Positions 52,371 through 60,602 of a stretch of 64,000 nt of DNA are shown here, piece by piece. A program made the translations under genes and the position numbers. Source of the DNA: Acidobacteria bacterium Ga0074141 (GTDB lineage Bacteria; Acidobacteriota; Blastocatellia; Pyrinomonadales; Pyrinomonadaceae). The notes under the pieces were generated by a model, which searched no databases, was not told the origin of the DNA, and saw only the letters and a list, made by a program, of their open reading frames with translations. Positions within the stretch are counted from its first letter, which is position 1; each line of letters starts with the position of its first letter. The DNA lies in assembly GCA_001464665.1 (NCBI GenBank), contig LNDP01000023.1:718157-782156 (forward strand), in the 5' to 3' direction.

Positions 52371-52985
52371 GTGATAACCAAGCTCAATCTCGCTACCAAG
52401 CCGTTCCGCAACCGACGCACGCCGTACATTCTGGCGGCGCTTGTGGCGTTTCTGTCCGTCATCTCGCTTCTGCTTCTTTTCTCGCAGTTTCGTGAGAATG
52501 AGAATCGCCGCGAGCTCGCCGAACGGCAGATAGAGGAAATGAAGATCGAGATCGCCGAACAGCAGGCAAAAGGCCTCGCAGTTCAGCAGCAGCTTTCGCC
52601 GACGCAGCGTGACCTACTCGTTGCCTCGCACAAGCTGGTTGCTAATAAGACTTTCGGCTGGTCGCGGCTTTTTTACGACCTTGAGCGTCTGATCCCCGGT
52701 AGCGTAAGTGCTTCAAGGATCGCGGTCGAAAACGTTTACCGCGACCGCGACCGAATTCGTGCCGAGCTTGAACTGACCGTCCTCAGCCGCGATTACCAGT
52801 CCGTAATGGCGATGATCGGCTCGATGAACGAAAGCGGAGTTTTCCGCGCCGAACTTCGCAGCCAGAACCTGCAGGCCGGCCAGCGAAGCACCTTTTCCGA
52901 ATACACTCTGGCGGTAACTTACCTTCCGCCGATGGTCTTTAGCACGCCCGCCGAGGTTGCTCAAAATCAGGGAGGTGGCGAATGA
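52371..52985 (+). CDS. PilN-like pilus assembly protein
   Basis: 204 aa, GTG start. It begins ITKLNLATKPFRNRRTPY, a typical PilN opening, then a transmembrane helix (~19-42, YILAALVAFLSVISLLLLFSQF), a coiled coil (RENENRRELAERQIEEMKIEIAEQQ) and a PilN/Fims-type ferredoxin-like periplasmic domain. With PilO it forms the inner-membrane alignment complex. It overlaps the next gene by 4 nt. pilM is not present upstream. Confidence 0.85.
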   Translation: MITKLNLATKPFRNRRTPYILAALVAFLSVISLLLLFSQFRENENRRELAERQIEEMKIEIAEQQAKGLAVQQQLSPTQRDLLVASHKLVANKTFGWSRLFYDLERLIPGSVSASRIAVENVYRDRDRIRAELELTVLSRDYQSVMAMIGSMNESGVFRAELRSQNLQAGQRSTFSEYTLAVTYLPPMVFSTPAEVAQNQGGGE

Positions 52986-53824
52986 GCGAAGAACTCCACG
53001 TACAGCCGCTGCCCGAAGAGCCAGTCGCACCGCTCGCCCCGGCATTCGCCGATGAGATCGCAAAGCGGCGGCCGCGCAAGGTTTACATGGGCATGTGGGG
53101 ACCGCTTGAGATCGGCGTTTTCGGCGCTTCGATTCTGCTCATGATGGGCGCCGTGCTCTTTTATCTTTTGTTCGTCGGGCCATCCGGCCGCGAGCTCGAA
53201 CGCAGCCGGCTCGAACGCGACCGCCTTGAAGTCGAACTCACCTCGGCCCGCGAACGCTACGGCGATATCACGAGTACCGAGACTGCGGTCGCCAAGCTCG
53301 TCTCGAGCGTTGAGGACTTCGAGACCCGCCACCTGCCGGTCGAGACCATCGGCAAAACCGCTCTTTACCAGAAGATCAACGGCCTCATCGCCGCCTATGG
53401 GCTGGTCAATACGAACGGCCCGGCCTATGCACCGCTCGAACCGCAGGACATCGAGCAGGTGAATGAAACAGAAGAAGAGCGCGGACGCGGTCGCTTCCGG
53501 AGCCTTTTTCCGGGGCTTTATGTTTCGATGACGGTCGAAGGCCCGTACGAGAACCTGCGGCGGTTCATCAGCGAAATGGAGACCGGCGAAGGCTTTGTCG
53601 TCATCAGTTCCGTCGAGCTTTCGCCCTCGGAGACCGGAAACCAGCCGCAGCGGACTCAGGTTGTTACCGACCCGAGTGACCCAAATTTTGGCCAGCCGGT
53701 GACGCAGCCGACGCCCGCCCGCGGCAGAACTTACGGCGAGCGCGTTGCCCTGAGGCTCGAGATGGCGGCATATTTTCGCAGGCCCGGGAGCGGTGCACTT
53801 GGCGCCGCCGAACCGGCGCAATAG
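52982..53824 (+). CDS. PilO/GspM-like pilus assembly protein
   Basis: 280 aa. A short cytoplasmic N-terminus, one transmembrane helix (~44-66, LEIGVFGASILLMMGAVLFYLLFVG), a coiled coil (RELERSRLERDRLEVELTSARERYG) and a periplasmic domain with LYVSMTVEGPYENLRRFISEMETGEGFVVISSVELSP, the PilO pattern. A proline-rich insert near the end is unusual. Coupled to pilN by an ATGA overlap; the partner PilP-like gene follows after 17 nt. Confidence 0.85.
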   Translation: MSEELHVQPLPEEPVAPLAPAFADEIAKRRPRKVYMGMWGPLEIGVFGASILLMMGAVLFYLLFVGPSGRELERSRLERDRLEVELTSARERYGDITSTETAVAKLVSSVEDFETRHLPVETIGKTALYQKINGLIAAYGLVNTNGPAYAPLEPQDIEQVNETEEERGRGRFRSLFPGLYVSMTVEGPYENLRRFISEMETGEGFVVISSVELSPSETGNQPQRTQVVTDPSDPNFGQPVTQPTPARGRTYGERVALRLEMAAYFRRPGSGALGAAEPAQ

Positions 53825-53841
53825 CATTGAGTTAAAAAGAA

Positions 53842-54957
53842 ATGGCCGAAGCAAGAAGCTTTCAAACCGTAGAACGCAACAAGATGATCGCCGCGATCGT
53901 CCTCGGCGTTCTGTCGCTTGTGACGCTTTATATGGCATTCGGGCCGAGCTTTTCCGGCAGCCGGGCACAGACCACCTCAACGCCCACGCCGACGCCGCGG
54001 ACATCGGCGACGCCCGGCACGCAAGTAACAAATGGCCCGGCTCAGGACGCCGTTATCTTTGAGTATCAATCAACGCCGGTCGTCTACACGCCCGGGCTCT
54101 TTGGTGCTCCGGACGCAGGTCGAAACATCTTCGCTTTCTACGAGCCACCACCGCCGACGCCTTTCGTACCGCAGACGCCAACGCCTTTTGTTCCGCCGAC
54201 GCCGCCGCCAACTCCGACGCCGCCGATCTTCGTTGCGTTCGTAACGCCGCAGAGCGTTTATGCCGGCTCGCGGACGTTCCGGCTCGAGGTCAATGGCGAC
54301 AAGTTCACGCCGGATTCGCGAATTTTCTTAAGCCAGAGCCCGCTGCCGACCACCTTCATCAGCCCGCAGCGGCTCGTCGCCGAGGTGCCCGCGATTATGA
54401 TCGCCGGCGAAGGTCCGCGGCAGATCATCGTCCAAACGCCGGACGGTCGGCTATATTCGAACCAGCTTATGCTGACGGTCCAGGCACCGCCGCGGCCGCA
54501 GTTTCAATACGTCGGGATGATCGCCCGCCGCCTTGCAAATAACGACACTGCTGTGCTGAGAGAGCAGGGTCGGCCGACCGAATTTACGGCTCGGCTCGGC
54601 GACGTCGTAAGCGGACGCTTCCGCGTTGTCAGCATCGCCTCGAGCGAGTTGGTCGTCGAAGATACAACGCTCGGCTTTCGCCATCGTGTTGAACTTTTCC
54701 GCCCGGCCCCGCCCGCCGCAGGCTCGGTCCCGACCGGACCCGGAGGCCGAATTCCGAACCGCCCGCAAGGCCTTCCGGATGGCTTTCAGCAGGGTATTCC
54801 GCAAGGCATTCCGCAGGGTGCGATTCCCGGTATTCCGGCAAATATCCCGCGTTATGTGCCGCCAGGCAGCAATACGAATACGGCTGTTCCGGGCCGGACG
54901 CCCGACCCGAACAGCCCGACCAAGCAGGACGACGATGATGGCACAGACGGCAACTAA
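53842..54957 (+). CDS. PilP/GspC-like protein with IPT/TIG domain
   Basis: 371 aa. One transmembrane helix (~15-36, MIAAIVLGVLSLVTLYMAFG), a long Pro/Thr-rich spacer (~40-135), an IPT/TIG-like Ig domain (~135-220: FVTPQSVYAGSRTFRLEVNGDKF, GPRQIIVQTPDGRLYSNQLMLTV), then a PilP-like beta domain (~225-290: RPQFQYVGMIARR, TARLGDVVSGRFRVVSIASSELVVED). The C-terminus has Gly-Ile-Pro-Gln repeats and an acidic end. The TIG insert is not part of standard PilP or GspC. It ends inside the next gene. Confidence 0.75.
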   Translation: MAEARSFQTVERNKMIAAIVLGVLSLVTLYMAFGPSFSGSRAQTTSTPTPTPRTSATPGTQVTNGPAQDAVIFEYQSTPVVYTPGLFGAPDAGRNIFAFYEPPPPTPFVPQTPTPFVPPTPPPTPTPPIFVAFVTPQSVYAGSRTFRLEVNGDKFTPDSRIFLSQSPLPTTFISPQRLVAEVPAIMIAGEGPRQIIVQTPDGRLYSNQLMLTVQAPPRPQFQYVGMIARRLANNDTAVLREQGRPTEFTARLGDVVSGRFRVVSIASSELVVEDTTLGFRHRVELFRPAPPAAGSVPTGPGGRIPNRPQGLPDGFQQGIPQGIPQGAIPGIPANIPRYVPPGSNTNTAVPGRTPDPNSPTKQDDDDGTDGN

Positions 54958-55660
54958 AGCTCACCGCCGCGGCGAACGCGGGATGACAATGATCGCCGTT
55001 ATGGGCATGATGGTGCTGACCACCGTCGCACTGCTCGCCGCCGCTCCGTCCATCTATCTGCAGATCCAACGCGAGAAAGAAGAAGAGGCGATCCGCCGCG
55101 GCGAAGAGATCGCCGAAGCGATAAAGCAATACATAATTCACCACAATGGCGCAAAGCTGCCGCAATCGATCGACGAACTGCTCGAAGGCCTTCCGCAAGG
55201 CACGAAGAAGCGGATGATACTCCGCCCCTCGGCCGCTATCGATCCGCTCAGCGAGGACGGCCGCTGGCGGCTGATCGAGGCCGACCCGCAGGCCATCGCC
55301 CGCTTCGCCAAGCGAATTCAGGACTACAACAACGGCCTACTTCCCTCGAATTCGACGCAACTGCTCGACCGGTACTCGGTCGTTATCGTCAACTCGCTCA
55401 ACACCGAAAGCGACGACAACCTGACCGAGCCCGAAGACTTTGACGACTCGACCGATAATACGCCCTTCATCGGCGTCGCCAGCCAGAGCCGCAGCCGCTC
55501 GGTGCTTACCTATTACGGCGTTGAGAACCACTCAAAATGGGTCTTCACCCCGCTCTTCCGCGGCGGCGGAGCGTTTAACCCATCGGTCCGTCCCGGCTTT
55601 AACCCCGGCGGCAACCCCTCAGGCCCACAAGGCCCCATCCGTCAAGGCAACCCGCGTTAA
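54935..55660 (+). CDS. pseudopilin-like protein, type II secretion/type IV pilus
   Basis: 241 aa; the first ATG at 54935 (another at 54938) overlaps the preceding gene by 23 nt. A prepilin-like leader RRGERG is followed by MTMIAVMGMMVLTTVALLAAAPSIYLQIQREKEEEAIRRGEEIAEAIKQYI, a hydrophobic helix continuing into an amphipathic one as in GspG. Position +5 of the mature helix is Ala, not the usual Glu. The globular part is followed by a Gly/Pro-rich tail. The longer frame to 54626 lies inside the PilP-like gene and is not real. Confidence 0.8.
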   Translation: MMAQTATKAHRRGERGMTMIAVMGMMVLTTVALLAAAPSIYLQIQREKEEEAIRRGEEIAEAIKQYIIHHNGAKLPQSIDELLEGLPQGTKKRMILRPSAAIDPLSEDGRWRLIEADPQAIARFAKRIQDYNNGLLPSNSTQLLDRYSVVIVNSLNTESDDNLTEPEDFDDSTDNTPFIGVASQSRSRSVLTYYGVENHSKWVFTPLFRGGGAFNPSVRPGFNPGGNPSGPQGPIRQGNPR

Positions 55661-55828
55661 TTGCCCTCGCCATTTCCCTGAAAACGCGGTCAAACCTCAA
55701 GCTTTCCGCTTCGCGAACTTTGTGCCCAACCTTTGCGCCCTTAGTGTTTAAACAATCCTGTTAACCGAAAAGAACACCAAAGGATTCACGAAGTCCACAA
55801 AAGGGTATACTAAAGACTTTGCAACAGG

Positions 55829-55865
55829 TTGACTTTAGACCTTATTAGATTTAGAATAATTCTAA
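55829..55865 (+). promoter_or_regulatory. dps promoter with PerR/Fur-type box
   Basis: TTGACT (55829-55834), 17-bp spacer, TAGAAT (55852-55857). The -10 lies inside TTAGAAT-A-ATTCTAA (55851-55865), a perfect 7-1-7 palindrome close to the PerR consensus TTATAATNATTATAA. A repressor here would cover the -10 and start site. The dps ATG is 13 nt downstream. Confidence 0.75.
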
Positions 55866-55878
55866 TCTTAGAGGAAAT

Positions 55879-56361
55879 ATGGAACTACACGAAACAAAGA
55901 TCGATATCGCAAAGGGCAAACGGGAAAAACTTGTCGAGATCCTGAACCAATCCTTGGCCGACGCCATGGACCTGAAGTCGCAGGCGAAACAGGCCCACTG
56001 GAACGTCAAGGGCGGCAACTTCATCGCCCTGCACGAGCTTTTTGACCAGGTCGCGACCGCGGTCGAAACCCATGTCGATGACCTTGCCGAACGCGTCACC
56101 ACACTCGGCGGCACCGCCATGGGCACCGTCCGGATCGCCGCCGAACGCTCGTCGCTCAGCCAATATCCGCTCGAGATCACCGATGGCGGCGCACACGTCG
56201 ATGCCCTCTCGACCGCACTCGCCGACTTCGGCAAGAGGGTCCGCAAAAACATCGACGCCACCGACGAACTCGGCGACGCCGACACCGCCGACCTCTACAC
56301 CGGCATCTCACGCAGCATCGACAAACTCCTCTGGTTCGTCGAAGCCCACAACCAAGCGTGA
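55879..56361 (+). CDS. dps: Dps/ferritin-like DNA-protection protein
   Basis: 160 aa, ribosome site GAGG. Ferroxidase residues have exact Dps spacing: His40 (QAHWNVKGG), His52 and Asp56 (LHELFDQ), Asp67 and Glu71 (HVDDLAERV). It oxidises Fe2+ with H2O2, stores iron as a dodecamer and shields DNA. The promoter suggests induction by peroxide or iron limitation. The next 20 kb-scale block of ordered genes ends here and a repeat-rich region starts 22 nt later. Confidence 0.95.
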   Translation: MELHETKIDIAKGKREKLVEILNQSLADAMDLKSQAKQAHWNVKGGNFIALHELFDQVATAVETHVDDLAERVTTLGGTAMGTVRIAAERSSLSQYPLEITDGGAHVDALSTALADFGKRVRKNIDATDELGDADTADLYTGISRSIDKLLWFVEAHNQA

Positions 56362-56382
56362 TCCGAATGCGCTATTGAGGAA

Positions 56383-56591
56383 GCCCGCACGTAAGTAAGG
56401 GCTCTCTTTAGTGACGAGTGACGAGTGACGAGTGACGAGTGGCAAGGGTCGAGTGTGAAATCAGGAATGCAAAAGCCCGCACGTCAGTAAGGGCGGTTCA
56501 TCCGATTCTCTTTTCACTCGTCCGTCAACCACACAGGCGGAAACCCGACCGGTAGGGAGGGTGTCCCCGGAATGATGAATGATGAATGATG
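56383..56591. repeat. REP-like hairpins and heptamer repeats downstream of dps
   Basis: 20-nt hairpins at 56383-56402 and 56475-56494 (loops GTAA and GTCA), and a variant at 56543-56562 whose outer arms have changed together to ACCC/GGGT. Between and after them are tandem heptamers: GTGACGA x4 (56411-56441) and AATGATG x3 (56571-56591). No gene is credible between 56362 and 57104. Confidence 0.8.
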
Positions 56592-56670
56592 AATTCAGAT
56601 CCCCCGTTCTGAGTTCCCTCTTCGGCCGAGATTCCGCATTCATCATTCCGAATTCCGCATTCGGGTTGTC

Positions 56671-56788
56671 CCGGCTTCAGCCGGCCTGCGGCTCCGCCGC
56701 TTTAGTCGTCGAAGACGACGTCATTGTTGTAGCCCACGTCGCAAGACGTGGGCCGCGTCATTTTCCGGATGGAGTCGTCGAAGACGAC
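56671..56788. repeat. cluster of five small perfect hairpins
   Basis: CCGGC-TTCA-GCCGG (56671-56684), GCGGC-TCC-GCCGC (56688-56700), GTCGTC-GAA-GACGAC (56705-56719 and again 56774-56788), and GCCCACGTC-GCAA-GACGTGGGC (56732-56753) with a GNRA loop. They differ in sequence but share the small stem plus 3-4 nt loop plan. Confidence 0.75.
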
Positions 56789-56837
56789 GGCATTGAGCCG
56801 GTCGGGTTTCCACCTTCGAGAGCCCGCCGTATCAGAG

Positions 56838-56953
56838 GCCCAAGCGTAAGCAAGGGCTCCAATGCAGTAGCCCGCGGGTCAGCAAGGGCGTCTCATCCAT
56901 CTAAATTCTCCGCGAGGCTTGCCTCTCTATTTGCGGTGAAGCTCTGCTTCACC
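56838..56953. repeat. two more 20-nt REP-like hairpins plus GGTGAAGC hairpin
   Basis: GCCC...GGGC units at 56838-56857 (loop GTAA) and 56870-56889 (loop GTCA), then GGTGAAGC-TCT-GCTTCACC (56935-56953), matching the copy at 23729. Confidence 0.75.
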
Positions 56954-57104
56954 ATCGCGGCCGAAACTGATCTGCGGCTCCGCTGCCCGCTTCCGTATCC
57001 GGATCGCCCGGAAACGCATATCCGAATCTGGAATCTGGAATCCGCAACTTATACCTTTCGGTTTCTTACTTTCTTCGTTTGTGGTTCTGCTGGTTGGAGA
57101 TTTG

Positions 57105-57385
57105 CGAGGGTCGCCGAGTTGCATCGATCCGTTGTATGGGTCGGGCGAGGTCCAGCGGCCGGCCTGGGTTTCAAGTTTGCGGAACCAAGTGTGCTGCTGG
57201 CCAGACGATTCATCATTCTCCGTCAGGCCATAGCCCTGGCGGGTCGCCTTTTCGGCTGAATAACCCTGCTCGATCTTTCTCAAACCCACCCCAACACCGA
57301 TCTCCTCGCCGAACGCCTGATGGTCCGTCCGGGGCAACCGCGTGGCCGTTCGAGTTCTCAACCGCCCGCAAACTGCGTCCGCCAA
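57105..57385 (-). pseudogene. RHS-repeat core fragment 1 (frameshifted)
   Basis: The minus strand encodes the end of an RHS core: ...RTDHQAFGEEIGVGVGLRK, GYGLTENDESSGQQHTWFRKLETQAGRW, TSPDPYNGSMQLGDP. The upstream part (LRAVENSNGHAVA) is in another frame; compared with copy 2, a run of three C has become four (57331-57334 on the plus strand), a +1 frameshift. After QLGDP the similarity stops and intergenic repeat words begin, so the tip is missing. Confidence 0.85.
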
Positions 57386-57470
57386 CCCTATCTAACTCAA
57401 AACCGCCCCTCACATTTAAGCATCGACGCCTGACCCACATTCCACCCAATACCAAGCCACTTCGGGATAC

Positions 57471-57725
57471 CTAGAGATTGTTTTCTGAGTGTCGCTTGCT
57501 CAAGTGCCCATAGTAGCCCGCGGTTCCAGTGCAAAGGAAGGAAAGAATTAGAATATAGCAACCATCCCAAATTAGGCGTCCCGAGTTGGGATAGCTTCGC
57601 AGGTCCACTAAGGCGTGCTCAAGTCCATCCGCTAGGTAACTAAATATAAATCTTGCTGCCAACATTACTACCCATAACCCGACATACGTTAGCAGGAACC
57701 ACACGATCATTTTAACAATTTTCAT
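57471..57725 (-). CDS. small membrane protein, candidate immunity protein
   Basis: 84 aa. Two transmembrane segments (~5-30 MIVWFLLTYVGLWVVMLAARFIF and ~54-72 CYILILSFLCTGTAGYY). It starts 65 nt after the stop of the RHS tip gene, the place of immunity genes in RHS toxin cassettes. No ribosome site is obvious. The family is not recognised; the immunity role is inferred from position only. Confidence 0.5.
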   Translation of the reverse strand: MKIVKMIVWFLLTYVGLWVVMLAARFIFSYLADGLEHALVDLRSYPNSGRLIWDGCYILILSFLCTGTAGYYGHLSKRHSENNL

Positions 57726-57790
57726 ATCGGTATAATTCTATTCGACGAATTCGCTTTAACGTCCTCGTCGATTAATTCACAAACGTATGA

Positions 57791-58465
57791 CTATAGCCCA
57801 AAAATGCTGCGCCAGTTCTCAGTTTGTTTTCGAAGCAACGGATTCTTACTGATGTCCTCTCGCCATTTCCTATACTCCTGATCATATCGCCGCTTACTCT
57901 TCAGTCGTTCGTTTGCTACTTGCCTCCACCCAGAAGGATTATCACCTTGACATCTTGCGATTGACGTCTGCATGTCTTGCACTGCGTCACCAACAGCATC
58001 CGTATACTTATCGTGAGCCCACATTGTTGCGAGACTAAAGGTTATTCCAGCGGCAACCGTAGTCACAATGACATTCTGGGATGCAATGCCGACCATCAAA
58101 GTAACTGTAGCCGCAGGTGCGTAATAGCCCGCTAAATCCCTGTAGAAGTCGCGGTTTGCTCGGCCAACATCTGTTCGGAAGTCTTCAATCGCATAATTTT
58201 CACACTTAATGTATTTCTCTTTTTCAGTTGGCCCCCCTACGCCGCCGCAAACACCCCCGGGGCATCGCGATGTATCGGTTGTGGATGGTTGTTGATTTGT
58301 GCATTCCACATAAAATCCCGACGAATCATACAAGCCATCAACATAGAATGTTCGAAAGACCGTATTGCAGCTCATTAGCCCCATTGGGTCGATGAAGTTG
58401 ACCGGGTCGCCGGAGACGTAGGCGTAGCGGTTGAAGCTTTGCGGGTCGCCGATGTTCATCGAGCC
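57791..58465 (-). CDS. orphan RHS C-terminal tip with variable (toxin-like) domain
   Basis: Reading from just after an in-frame TAG: GSMNIGDPQSFNRYAYVSGDPVNFIDPMGL is the conserved end of RHS cores, and the DPxGL motif marks the switch to the variable domain. First ATG is at 58459 (222 aa). The ~194-residue variable part has Cys pairs (VECTN, RCPGGVCGG), two hydrophobic stretches (YYAPAATVTLMVGIASQN, VTTVAAGITFSLATMW) and a basic helical end. I do not recognise a toxin family; a membrane-acting role is possible. Expression without the upstream core is uncertain. Confidence 0.65.
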   Translation of the reverse strand, partial: GSMNIGDPQSFNRYAYVSGDPVNFIDPMGLMSCNTVFRTFYVDGLYDSSGFYVECTNQQPSTTDTSRCPGGVCGGVGGPTEKEKYIKCENYAIEDFRTDVGRANRDFYRDLAGYYAPAATVTLMVGIASQNVIVTTVAAGITFSLATMWAHDKYTDAVGDAVQDMQTSIARCQGDNPSGWRQVANERLKSKRRYDQEYRKWREDISKNPLLRKQTENWRSIFGL

Positions 58466-58732
58466 CTAGTATGGGTCGGGCGAAGTCCAGCGGCCGCCTT
58501 GGGTTTCGAGTTTGCGGAACCAGGTGTGCTGCTGGCCGCTGGCTGCGTCGTTCTCGGTCAGCCCGTAGCCCTGCCGGGCAACCCGATCCGCCGAATAGCC
58601 CTGCTCGACCCTTCTCATCCCAACCCCAATGCCGATCTCCTCGCCAAACGCCTGATGATCCGTCCGGGCAACGACGTGCCCGTTCGAGTTCGCCACCGCC
58701 CGCACCGAACCCTGCAAAACTTCCTGTTTTAC
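58466..58732 (-). pseudogene. RHS core fragment 2 ending at an amber codon
   Basis: Begins right after the stop of the preceding gene in the same frame (VKQEVLQGSVRAVANSNGHVV) and continues ARTDHQAFGEEIG, RQGYGLTENDAASGQQHTWF, RWTSPDPY and then TAG (58466-58468). The expected residue is Leu or Asn; TTG to TAG would be a single change. The frame stays open beyond the TAG into the tip gene. The N-terminal bulk of an RHS protein is absent. Confidence 0.85.
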
Positions 58733-59164
58733 TTATGTACCGGGCAGATAGAGTCGCTCGCCGCAATCTTCGCACTCCAAACACACATCCAGCTTCCAAA
58801 ACTTGGCCCCGATCGGCACCACATAACGCGGAACTTCAAAGGGAATGAAAGGAAATAATTTGAACTCGAGCGAGTAAACTCCGGGCATAAGGTCGAGTTC
58901 ATATTTACCGTCAACTTCAGTTTTCGCTCTTGCAATAATCTTCCCGTTCTTTTTCGCGGTTATTTCCACTCGGCCAAGCCCTGCGCAATGGTCGTCGATC
59001 ACAACCCCACTAAGCTTCGTCATTTGAGGGTCACGAATCTGGGCCTGATGCTCCGTTGCATAGGCAAACAACAACAAAACCACCAAAGCGGAGAACGGAA
59101 AGATAGCTTGCCAACTTGTTCTTGCCGCATTAGAGATCATCTGGATCGTCACTTTTTGTTCCAT
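58733..59164 (-). CDS. carboxypeptidase-regulatory-like domain protein
   Basis: 143 aa from the ATG at 59164. One hydrophobic helix (~17-37, AIFPFSALVVLLLFAYAT), probably a signal anchor, then KLSGVVIDDHCAGLGRVEITAKKNGKIIARAKTEVDGKYELDLMPGVYSLEFK, a carboxypeptidase regulatory-like Ig domain. It ends with CLECEDCGERLYLPGT, a CxxC pair that may bind metal. Its stop codon abuts RHS core fragment 2 in the same frame, so the join may be an old recombination point. Confidence 0.7.
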   Translation of the reverse strand: MEQKVTIQMISNAARTSWQAIFPFSALVVLLLFAYATEHQAQIRDPQMTKLSGVVIDDHCAGLGRVEITAKKNGKIIARAKTEVDGKYELDLMPGVYSLEFKLFPFIPFEVPRYVVPIGAKFWKLDVCLECEDCGERLYLPGT

Positions 59165-59229
59165 AAAACTCACAATTGGAAGACCAACCTTTTAAACCGT
59201 ACGAATTGCCTACCGGAAGACCTTCGAGC

Positions 59230-60126
59230 CTATCTGTTGCACTCAACCATCGGGTCGCTCGACACCTTGATCTCGGTAATGGACGTAACTCCATCTTCTA
59301 CAGAAAACGCGATGCAATACGAGTAACGGGCGGTCTTCGCCGGCTTCTCGATGTTTGGCAGGGGCTCGACTTCCACAACACCGGAAAACGTCCACACACT
59401 ACCGCTTCGGTGCACATCCATCACTCTTAAACCAAGAGATCCCACAACGGGATCTTGCCTGAGCTGGTCGATCTCCTCCGGTTTGAGCACTTTGCCAAAC
59501 AACGTGATCGTTGCATCGGGCGTGAGCATCGGCTTTAGATAGGCGGGTTCCATTCCTCTACCGAAAAGAGCGAAGGCGGACGTCGCGGTCAACTCGCGGA
59601 GTTCCCTGCCCATCGAAAGCCGTGGATAAGGTGCGGCAAAGTCCGGCTCTGCGGCGTCGCGGCTTTCGGTCAACTCATAGATTCGATCAATAGTTACAAG
59701 GCCGCCCGACCAACCGAGCTCGCCAAACGCCGGGAAGAGTGTCGTCGTGAGGCTGCCCGAGAACCTTATCTTGTAGGTTTTGGATGCCGCATGCCGGCCC
59801 ATGACCGTTGCAAGAGATCTTTTCGATCGGCGGTCGACAACGTTTCCGACATCGACTACGGAAAAGTGATCCCGTGAATTGCACTCTGTTGAATAAAGGA
59901 TCAGGTCAACCCCACCATCCACTCGCGTCTCGCCTTCCTCCGGAACCAACAATAAAGCCGTTGTCTCGATTTTTGTCGTAGTCTGGCGGTCCGCATCGAA
60001 GCTCTTACAGAACTCCGTCGGGCCGCTGCCTCTGGCACTTACCAAATCGTCCGCCCAAACGACCGCCGCCGCCGAAAAGATCAGCAGCGAAATCGAAACG
60101 GTCAGTTGAAGAACTCTAACCAGCAT
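59230..60126 (-). CDS. hypothetical secreted protein
   Basis: 298 aa from the ATG at 60126. Signal peptide (VRVLQLTVSISLLIFSAAAVVWA). The mature part has Cys in PTEFCKSF, STECNSRD, RYSYCIAF and MVECNR, perhaps two disulfides, and a hydrophobic beta-rich middle (TYKIRFSGSLTTTLFPAFGELGWSGGLVTIDRIYEL). No family recognised. It starts the minus-strand run that leads into the RHS relics. Confidence 0.65.
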   Translation of the reverse strand: MLVRVLQLTVSISLLIFSAAAVVWADDLVSARGSGPTEFCKSFDADRQTTTKIETTALLLVPEEGETRVDGGVDLILYSTECNSRDHFSVVDVGNVVDRRSKRSLATVMGRHAASKTYKIRFSGSLTTTLFPAFGELGWSGGLVTIDRIYELTESRDAAEPDFAAPYPRLSMGRELRELTATSAFALFGRGMEPAYLKPMLTPDATITLFGKVLKPEEIDQLRQDPVVGSLGLRVMDVHRSGSVWTFSGVVEVEPLPNIEKPAKTARYSYCIAFSVEDGVTSITEIKVSSDPMVECNR

Positions 60127-60235
60127 TGTCGACCTGTGATAACAATCAAAACGACATACCCATGAGAGATGCACGCCGTGTCGCCGCGGTTTGCCTGTCG
60201 GGATAATTGTAGCAATGGTGTCAAGGAAAGAAGCG

Positions 60236-60284
60236 AGAAGTCAGAAGTCAGAAGCCAGAAATCAGAAGCCAGAAGTCAGAAGTA
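60236..60284. repeat. tandem heptamer repeat AGAAGTC/AGAAGCC
   Basis: Seven consecutive heptamers with C/T and A changes. The rest of the gap 60127-60602 holds low-complexity words but no gene I can support. Confidence 0.75.
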
Positions 60285-60602
60285 GGCGGCTAGAGCCAAG
60301 ACCCTGATCTCCAAAACTCCGAAACTCCGCAACTTCGAAACATCGCAACTTTATCCTTCCATATCATCCATATCTTCCGTTTCTCACGGATCGCCATTCA
60401 ATTTCGATTGAAGGCCTAGGAGAATTGACAGCGGGAGGTTAGTGAATCATGAATCGTAAATCGTCAATCGTTCACGGAGCAGAGACTAAGCGGGGCCTTT
60501 GCATCTTTGCGGCTTCGCGGGAAAGAAGATCTTAACGCGGAGGCCGCAACGATCGCAGAGGCCGGTAAGGAGTGAGCGGCTCGCGGTGGGAAGCAGGACA
60601 TT

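Noticed and set aside
54626-54934. upstream extension of the pseudopilin frame
   Set aside because: It lies inside the PilP-like gene in another frame; the prepilin leader fits the ATG at 54935.
56579-57259. 226-codon plus-strand ORF
   Set aside because: It is made of hairpin repeats and the reverse strand of RHS fragment 1; no domain or ribosome site.
58338-58799. 153-codon minus-strand ORF in another frame
   Set aside because: Out-of-frame reading of the RHS core region; the RHS signature is in the adjacent frame.
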